Assembly: GCA_963730995.1 (NCBI GenBank)
Contig: CAVSUB010000013.1
Span: 1,364,001-1,428,000 of the forward strand
DNA from: CAVSUB01 sp963730995
Lineage (GTDB): Bacteria > Acidobacteriota > Vicinamibacteria > Vicinamibacterales > 2-12-FULL-66-21
DNA length: 64,000 nucleotides
Direction of reading: 5' to 3'
In this document: one piece after another, positions 56,926-64,000 of the stretch
Numbering within the stretch: the first letter of the stretch is position 1
Layout of the letters: every line of letters begins with the position of its first letter
Notes under the pieces: model-generated
Seen by the model: only the letters and a program-made list of their open reading frames with translations
What the model was told of the DNA's origin: nothing
Databases searched by the model: none
Translations under genes and position numbers: made by a program

Positions 56926-57822
56926 TCAACCGACCGGATGGTCGGGCGCCCAGAAAGGCTCCGACGCCGGCACGAAATCGATCGGGATCTCAGAAATGAA
57001 GCCCTTCAGCCACTCGGCACAGTACTTCATGCCCGCTTGCTCCGATACGACATGGCCAAGCACGATCAGCGCCTTCTTCTGACCTGACGTGATGCTGTCC
57101 TGCGCGTACTCGACGAGCTCCCACTCTCGGGCCTCGCCGATGACGAGGGCGTCCAAGTCGGGGCGCGAGAAGTTCGGCATTCCGGGCGCAGGGCTGGCGT
57201 AGCCCCAGTTCGCCTGCACCCGGCGGACCACGAGCTTGGGATCGCCGATGACGCGCATCGTGCGGATCCCGAGCCGCGTCTGCATGTCCTTTGCGAGCTG
57301 TGCCAGTGGCACCCCGTCGAGGACGAACTGTCTGGGATTCTGCGGGTCCGCCTTCCTGTCCCAACCCAGCTCGCGCGCCATTCCCGTCGCGATCCCATCA
57401 GGCCGGTGAGCGTGCCAGTGATCGTGGAAACGAAACACGACCATGTCGTGGCTGCGAAGGAACTCCGCCTTGTGAAGATACGTGGCGTCCTGCTGCAGAG
57501 TGTCGGTCGTATCGAGATGTGAATAGAACGTCGGCTCGTGCGTGATCAGGAAGTTCTTTCCCGCGGCTGCCGCCTTCTCCACCACCTCGAGCGTCGCCAT
57601 CATCGTCGTCGCGATGCCCTTCACGGCCGTGCTGGCCTCCCCTGTAATGATTTTGTCGACGGTCTCCGTTCGCCAGGCAACGCCGACGTTTGTCTTGATG
57701 CGATCGATGATCTGTGCCGCCGTCAACGTCGCTTGAGGTGCCGCCAACGAACGGGCCGCGAAGATCGGCGCAGCGGTCAGGCCGCCGCTTGCGACAAGGA
57801 ACGTCCGCCTCGAGATTTCCAT
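56926..57822 (-). CDS. exported Nif3-like dinuclear-metal protein
   Basis: 298 aa from ATG 57822. Twin-arginine signal EISRRTFLVASGGLTAAPIF, then a Nif3/NGG1p-interacting factor core: NVGVAWRTETVDKIITGEAS, FLITHEPTFYSHLDTTDTLQ (H-E-P metal ligands), VVFRFHDHWHAHRPDGIATG (HDHWH) and LIVLGHVVSEQAGMKYCAEW with a late His/Glu. Nif3 proteins are cytosolic in most bacteria, so an exported one is notable. Metal hydrolase activity is inference. Convergent with asnB. Confidence 0.85.
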   Translation of the reverse strand: MEISRRTFLVASGGLTAAPIFAARSLAAPQATLTAAQIIDRIKTNVGVAWRTETVDKIITGEASTAVKGIATTMMATLEVVEKAAAAGKNFLITHEPTFYSHLDTTDTLQQDATYLHKAEFLRSHDMVVFRFHDHWHAHRPDGIATGMARELGWDRKADPQNPRQFVLDGVPLAQLAKDMQTRLGIRTMRVIGDPKLVVRRVQANWGYASPAPGMPNFSRPDLDALVIGEAREWELVEYAQDSITSGQKKALIVLGHVVSEQAGMKYCAEWLKGFISEIPIDFVPASEPFWAPDHPVG

Positions 57823-57942
57823 GCCGGGGACTCTAGCACGACCGCGGCATCTGATGACTTCCCTGCGGAAATCAGAACGCAGGTACGATGTCGAGTGGTG
57901 CGCGTCGGTGCATGGGCCGGCAAAGGCGACTCGACATTCCCT

Positions 57943-59739
57943 ATGAGCATCCCGATCGAAGACTACGGCATCATCGGTGACACCCAAACAGCAGCATTGG
58001 TCGCCCGAAGCGGCTCCATCGACTGGCTCTGCCTCCCGCGATTCGATTCTCCCGCCTGCTTCGCGGCGCTCCTCGGCGATTCATCGCACGGGCGATGGCT
58101 GATTGGCCCCGCCGACGCGGTCCTCGAGTCGTCGCGGCGCTACCGCGGCAATTCGCTGGTGCTCGAAACAGAGTTCACGACGTCAACGGGCACCGTCCGC
58201 CTGGTCGACTGCATGCCTCCCCGGGAGCGGTCTCCCGATCTCGTACGCGTCATCGAGGGGGTTCGCGGCGAGGTTTCGATGCGGATGGAGCTGATCGTCC
58301 GCTTCGACTACGGATCCATCGTGCCGTGGGTACGCCGCGTCGACGGCGTGTGGCGCGCGATCGGCGGACCCGATGCCGTGTCGCTGTGGTCGTCTGTGCC
58401 GGTGCACGGCGAGGACCTCACGACACAGGCGACGTTCACGGTGCGCGAGGGAGAGACCGTGGAGTTCCTCCTCATGTGGCATCCGTCCCACGAAGGCGCC
58501 GAGCGGCACGTACCGCCGATGCGAGCGCTCGAGGAAACGCGCGCGTGGTGGGAGCAATGGAGCGATCAGTGCACGTACGACGGGGAGTGGCGGAACGAAG
58601 TGCTGAGGTCCCTGATCGTGCTCAAAGCCCTGACCTTCGAGCCCACAGGCGGCATCGTCGCCGCCGCAACCACCTCTCTACCCGAACAGCCGGGAGGGGT
58701 CCGCAACTGGGACTACCGTTTCTGCTGGCTGCGCGACGCGACGTTCACGCTCTACTCGCTCCTCGCCTGCGGGTTCACGGCCGAGGCGACTTCGTGGCGT
58801 GGCTGGCTGCTGCGCGCGATTGCCGGTGATCCAGCAGAAATGCAGACCATGTACGGTCCGAGCGGCGAGCGGCGTCTCACCGAGCTGACACTGGACTGGC
58901 TGCCGGGGTACGAACAGTCCCGTCCAGTGCGGATCGGGAACGCTGCCGTCAATCAGCGGCAGCTGGACGTCTATGGCGAGGTCATGGACACGCTGTATGT
59001 CGCACTTCGGGCGGGAGTCGAACCGGACGCACAGGCATGGTCGATTCAACGCCTGCTCATCGAGTTTCTCGAATCGGCCTGGAAGGAGCCCGACGAGGGG
59101 ATCTGGGAGGTGCGCGGGCCGCGCCGGCACTTCACGCACTCGAAGGTGATGGCGTGGGTAGCCGTCGACCGCGCGATCAAGATTGCGACGAACTACGGGG
59201 CCGATGGTCCCGTGGATCGCTGGACGAGGCTTCGCGACGAGATCCACGCCGATGTCTGCCTGCACGGATTCAACGCGGAGCGCAACGCGTTCACTCAGTA
59301 CTACGGCGGCAGCGAGCTCGACGCGAGCCTCCTGATGATTCCGCTCGTTGGCTTCCTGCCACCGAGCGATCCCCGTGTCGCCGGAACCACTGCAGCGATC
59401 GAGCAGGAGCTCCTGGAAGGCGGATTCGTGAAACGCTACCGGAGCGAAGCGGCTCCCAAGGTCGACGGGCTGCCACCCGGCGAAGGTGTGTTCCTGCCGT
59501 GTACGTATTGGCTCTGTGACAACTATGCGTTGTCCGGTCGACTAGGCGAGGCCCGCGCGCTTTTCGAGCGGCTCCTGTCGTTGCGCAACGATCTTGGCCT
59601 GCTCTCGGAGCAGTACGATCCTGCGGGCAAGCGTCTGCTGGGGAACTTCCCGCAGGCGTTCTCGCACGTGTCGCTCATCAACACGGCGCTCAACCTCACG
59701 AGACAGCACGGCCCGGCCCACGACAGACGCGGACTCTAA
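57943..59739 (+). CDS. glycoside hydrolase family 15 protein (glucoamylase/trehalase type)
   Basis: 598 aa from ATG 57943. N-terminal supersandwich domain (IEDYGIIGDTQTAALVARSG, SIDWLCLPRFDSPACFAALL) then the (alpha/alpha)6 barrel: GGVRNWDYRFCWLRDATFTL, REWL-like VYGEVMDTLY, EPDEGIWEVRGPRRHFTHSK (catalytic acid Glu region) and GEGVFLPCTYWLCDNYALSG, AGKRLLGNFPQAFSHVSLIN (catalytic base region). No signal peptide, so cytoplasmic action on maltooligosaccharides or trehalose. The open frame back to 57538 overlaps the Nif3 gene antisense. Confidence 0.93.
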   Translation: MSIPIEDYGIIGDTQTAALVARSGSIDWLCLPRFDSPACFAALLGDSSHGRWLIGPADAVLESSRRYRGNSLVLETEFTTSTGTVRLVDCMPPRERSPDLVRVIEGVRGEVSMRMELIVRFDYGSIVPWVRRVDGVWRAIGGPDAVSLWSSVPVHGEDLTTQATFTVREGETVEFLLMWHPSHEGAERHVPPMRALEETRAWWEQWSDQCTYDGEWRNEVLRSLIVLKALTFEPTGGIVAAATTSLPEQPGGVRNWDYRFCWLRDATFTLYSLLACGFTAEATSWRGWLLRAIAGDPAEMQTMYGPSGERRLTELTLDWLPGYEQSRPVRIGNAAVNQRQLDVYGEVMDTLYVALRAGVEPDAQAWSIQRLLIEFLESAWKEPDEGIWEVRGPRRHFTHSKVMAWVAVDRAIKIATNYGADGPVDRWTRLRDEIHADVCLHGFNAERNAFTQYYGGSELDASLLMIPLVGFLPPSDPRVAGTTAAIEQELLEGGFVKRYRSEAAPKVDGLPPGEGVFLPCTYWLCDNYALSGRLGEARALFERLLSLRNDLGLLSEQYDPAGKRLLGNFPQAFSHVSLINTALNLTRQHGPAHDRRGL

Positions 59740-59881
59740 TAGGATGTAGTGCCATCAATCAGCCGCATCCGCTCAGGTGTCGCAGCTGCGGAACTCGGGC
59801 CGAACGGCGTAGGGCCTGAAGGCCCGTCCCCGCGTGGAATCGCCGGCATCGAACGATGAACCTTGAAAGCGAGGACTACCT

Positions 59882-60853
59882 GTGAAGCGAATCGTCGTCC
59901 ACGAACATGGCGGGCCCGAAACATTGACGTTGGTGGACGGTCCGATGCCGGAGCCTGGCCCGAAAGAAGCCCTCGTCGCGAACTCGGTCAGCGGCGTCAA
60001 CTTCATCGACGTCTATTACCGGACGGGCCTCTATCCGACTGAGCGGCCTACCGCCATCGGAAGCGAAGGCGCCGGCACGGTCGAGCGTGTCGGCAGCGAG
60101 GTCACCGAGGTCAAGCCTGGCGATCGAGTCGTATACGCGATGGCTCGCGGCTCGTATGCCGAGTACGCCGTCGTCCCGGCAGCAATGCTGGCCCCGATCC
60201 CCGATGACGTCACGTTCGAAGCTGCGGCTGCGGTGATGCTCCAGGGCACCACGGCACACTACCTCACGCGATCGACCTTTCTTCTCGACAACACACACAC
60301 CTGTCTCATTCACGCCGCGGCCGGCGGGCTCGGCACGCTGCTCGTGCAGATGGCAAAGGAACGAGGCGCGCGGGTCATCGGAACCGTCTCGACGGAAGAG
60401 AAGGCACGCGTCGTCCGGAACCTCGGTGCCGACGAGACCATCCTGTACACCCAGCAGGATTTCGAGACCGAAGTGAAGCGACTGACAAACGGCCGCGGCG
60501 TGGACGTCGTCTACGACTCGGTCGGCCGGACGACTTTCGAGAAAGGCTTGAACGTACTCCGGCCCCGCGGCCTGATGGCGCTCGTCGGCCAGTCCAGCGG
60601 GCCAGTCTCGCCGGTCGACCCGGCGACTCTCAACCAACGTGGCTCGTTGTTCATGACGCGGCCGAGCCTCGCGCACCATCTTGCCAGCCGGGAGGAGCTG
60701 CTCTGGCGGATTGGCGACGTCATCAGCCTCGTGAAGTCCGGCCGCCTGGTCATCCAAATCTCCGCGACCTACCCGCTCGCGGATGCCGCGCGCGCGCATC
60801 GGGACCTCGAGAGCCGCGCGACAATGGGAAAGCTGCTCCTGAAGATCCGATGA
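59882..60853 (+). CDS. quinone oxidoreductase (zinc-independent MDR family)
   Basis: 323 aa, GTG start at 59882. Opening VVHEHGGPETLTLVDGPMPE, then GVNFIDVYYRTGLYPTERPT and the NADPH-binding LIHAAAGGLGTLLVQMAKER with the AxxGxxG motif. VDVVYDSVGRTTFEKGLNVL and LKIR at the end are typical. No structural zinc Cys cluster, consistent with the QOR type. Reduces quinones or enones. The 142-base gap before it contains a hairpin gggcctgaaggccc (59811-59824). Confidence 0.93.
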   Translation: MKRIVVHEHGGPETLTLVDGPMPEPGPKEALVANSVSGVNFIDVYYRTGLYPTERPTAIGSEGAGTVERVGSEVTEVKPGDRVVYAMARGSYAEYAVVPAAMLAPIPDDVTFEAAAAVMLQGTTAHYLTRSTFLLDNTHTCLIHAAAGGLGTLLVQMAKERGARVIGTVSTEEKARVVRNLGADETILYTQQDFETEVKRLTNGRGVDVVYDSVGRTTFEKGLNVLRPRGLMALVGQSSGPVSPVDPATLNQRGSLFMTRPSLAHHLASREELLWRIGDVISLVKSGRLVIQISATYPLADAARAHRDLESRATMGKLLLKIR

Positions 60854-60875
60854 TCGCAGGCTCGTGGACCTGGAG

Positions 60876-62179
<1,304 letters not shown>

Positions 62180-62183
<4 letters not shown>

Positions 62184-63701
62184 GCGATCGACACCACGAC
62201 CGACTTCGTCTGAAGGTAGTTGTCGATGGCTTCCTGCCCACTCTCGCGTCCCCAGCCCGATTCTTTGTAGCCTCCGAATGGAACACCTGGATCGAAGATG
62301 TTGTAGCAGTTGATCCAGACCACACCCGCCTGGAGGCCCTCGGCCAGGCGATGGGCCCGAGCGACATCCTTGGTCCAGATGCCGGCTGCGAGGCCGTAGT
62401 TCGTGCGGTTGGCGCGGGCGAGGAGCTCGATATCGTCACCTTCGAAGGGAATGGTGATAGCGACGGGGCCGAAGATCTCTTCGGTCTGGACCTTCATCTC
62501 CGGCGTCGTTCCCTCGAGCACCGTGGGCTCGAAGAAGAAGCCTTCGGTGCCGTGCCGCTGCCCGCCAGTCACCGCCCGCGCACCGGACGCGATCCCTTCC
62601 GACACGTAACCGCTCACGCGATCGAGCTGCTCCTGGCTGACGAGCGGTCCGAAGTTGACGCCATCGTCGATGCCGGCGCCCATGCGCAGCGCGCGAGCGT
62701 AGCTGGTGATGTCCTCCAGCGTGCGATCGTAGACGGCCTTCTCGACGTAGATCCGCGCCCCGGCCGTGCACATCTGACCCTGGTTGTAGTAGACCGCGCT
62801 TGCCGCCGCGCGCGCGGCGCGCTTCACATCAGCGTCAGCGAGGATGATGTGCGGCGATTTTCCGCCGAGCTCGAGGGTGAGCTTCTTCAGGTTGCCGGCC
62901 GCCGCCTTGACGAGCAACTTTCCGACCTCTGTCGATCCTGTGAACGCGATCTTGTCCACGTCCGGGTGGGCCGCGAGCGGCGCCCCCGCCGTTTCGCCGA
63001 AGCCGGTGACGAGATTCACGACGCCGGCTGGCACGCCCGCTTCCTGGCACAACTCGACCAGCCGCACGGCGGTCAGTGGCGTTTGTTCAGCGGGCTTCAA
63101 CACGACCGCGCAACCCGCCGCGAGCGCGGGCGCGAGCTTCCATGCGGCCATCTGCAGCGGGAAGTTCCAGGGTGTAATCTGGCCGCACACTCCTACGGGC
63201 TCCCGGCGCGTGTAGGCGTGGTAGCGGGCGGGGAGACTCGCGGTGACGACCGGGACGGTGCGGCCTTCGATGCGCGCCGCCCATCCGCTCATGTAGTAGA
63301 ACTGCTCCCGGGCTGTCGGGACGTCGTACGCCTTGGCGGCGACAACCGTCTTCCCGTTGTCGAGCGATTCGAGCACGGCAAGCGGCTCGAACTCGCGATC
63401 GATCAGGTCGCCGATACGCCACACCAGCTTCATGCGATCCGATGGCGACATGCGTGTCCAGGGAGAACCGGGCTCCATGGCTTTTCGCGCAGCCGCAACG
63501 GCCCGATCGACATCCTCGGCGCCGCTGTCGGCACATCGCGCCAGCACGCGGCCGGTGGCCGGATTCACGACCTCGAACGTCCGGCCGGACGCCGCCTCGA
63601 CCCACTGGCCGCCGATGCAGTTGCGTCGCGGCGCGGAGGCGAGATCGCGCTGGAGAGTCTCAGCGACCTCGCGGATTTGATTGGCTGTTCTCGACGGGCA
63701 T
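62180..63701 (-). CDS. aldehyde dehydrogenase family protein; +1 frameshift at the N-terminus
   Basis: NAD(P)-dependent oxidation of an aldehyde to its acid. Catalytic Cys in YYNQGQMCTAGARIYVEKA, catalytic Glu in LTLELGGKSPHI, cofactor motif FTGSTEVGKLLVKAA, ITPWNFPLQMAAWKLAPALA, YGLAAGIWTKDVARA and PFGGYKESGWGRESG. The start MPVENSQ (ATG 63701, GGAG upstream) is in another frame from the body, which begins IREVAETLQRDL; TTT at 63676-63678 (AAA in the coding sense) carries the extra base. Length 3n+1, 506 aa corrected. Close to betaine or phenylacetaldehyde types, so the aldehyde cannot be named. Confidence 0.92.
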
Positions 63702-63725
63702 AGGTTCTCCGTCCCAAGGCCACGA

Positions 63726-64000
63726 CTACACCGTCCTTCCGCCGTCAACCGGCAGCTCGACGCCGGTGATGAACGCCGCTTCGTCCGACGCGAGGAAGAG
63801 CGCGGCCGCAGCAATGTCTTCCGGTTGCGACAGCCGGCCGAGCGGAATCGTCCCGATGAACTTCGCGCGGTTCTCCGGCGTGTCCTCGACGCCCATGAAC
63901 TCTGTGAGGAGGCCGGTGACCCCCATCACGGGACAGAGCGCGTTGACGCGGATGCGCCAGGGCGCCAGCTCCACGGCCAGCGACTTCGACACGAGGTTCA
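63726..64000 (-). CDS. short-chain dehydrogenase/reductase, partial (N-terminus beyond window)
   Basis: The last 91 residues of a classical SDR: NLVSKSLAVELAPWRIRVNA, the LCPVMGVTGLL loop, GTIPLGRLSQPEDIAAAALF and LASDEAAFITGVELPVDGGR. The catalytic Tyr-x-x-x-Lys lies just outside the window. 25 bases before the aldehyde dehydrogenase and on the same strand, so it likely belongs to the same operon: alcohol or ketol oxidised to aldehyde and acid, plus uptake by the symporter, is a possible scheme. Confidence 0.88.
   Translation of the reverse strand, partial: NLVSKSLAVELAPWRIRVNALCPVMGVTGLLTEFMGVEDTPENRAKFIGTIPLGRLSQPEDIAAAALFLASDEAAFITGVELPVDGGRTV

Noticed and set aside
57538..57942. Long N-terminal extension of the GH15 gene
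   Set aside because: Overlaps the Nif3 gene antisense; GH15 homology begins right after ATG 57943.

Overview
The window looks like chromosomal DNA from an uncultured or little-studied member of the Acidobacteriota, probably class Vicinamibacteria. The points behind this are a strongly GC-rich sequence, a VWA protein of the acidobacterial VWFA-related type (10674-12810), the conserved gene order site-2 protease - trpS - scpA - scpB - rluB, a two-subunit B12 methylmalonyl-CoA mutase, a GH109-type exported oxidoreductase, and many intergenic repeats built from 7-bp units. The class assignment is inference; nothing here is a marker such as rRNA.

Layout. 1-7786: minus-strand run with methylmalonyl-CoA mutase (large and small subunits), a response regulator, valS, nadC, birA and a partial gene of unknown function. 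7787-15382: collagen-like secreted protein, glutamate dehydrogenase, VWA protein, two acyl-CoA dehydrogenases. 15561-22624: HIT protein, IHF/HU-type protein, rpsA, a histone-H1-like protein, a PQQ-type beta-propeller, cmk and an alpha/beta hydrolase. 22539-26607: rluB, scpB, scpA, trpS and an M50 protease as one minus-strand operon. 26839-38725: DNA repair and stress genes (uvrC, uvrA, alkyladenine glycosylase, DegP/HtrA, Hsp20), a CDP-alcohol phosphotransferase with a tiny membrane partner, tdk, efp, a HEAT-repeat protein and an RRM protein. 38796-46799: envelope proteins and an amino-sugar module (GH109-like enzyme, sugar nucleotidyltransferase, GHMP sugar kinase), then YjbQ. 46854-46929: tRNA-Thr(CGU), followed by a looser accessory stretch (two cupins with a divergent MarR regulator and two clear operators, an outer-membrane-protein remnant, a 55-aa membrane peptide). 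49968-56857: B12-binding radical SAM protein, membrane SGNH hydrolase, small unknown genes, DUF3574 protein and an AsnB-type amidotransferase. 56926-64000: exported Nif3-like protein, GH15 enzyme, quinone oxidoreductase, dicarboxylate symporter, aldehyde dehydrogenase and a partial SDR.

Two features affect how everything else is read. First, thirteen otherwise normal genes, including essential trpS, scpA and scpB, each need the removal of exactly one base to become full length. All thirteen are +1 events, mostly in short homopolymers, so they are most likely consensus errors; I annotate those genes end to end and mark the site. Second, the intergenic DNA is rich in repeats: 7-bp-period tracts with inverted arms, two hairpin families, and a roughly 290-bp imperfect palindrome flanked by 9-bp direct repeats that looks like a MITE. 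Two of these families together form an in-frame insertion of about 70 codons inside uvrC.

No CRISPR array, prophage, rRNA operon or intact transposase was found.
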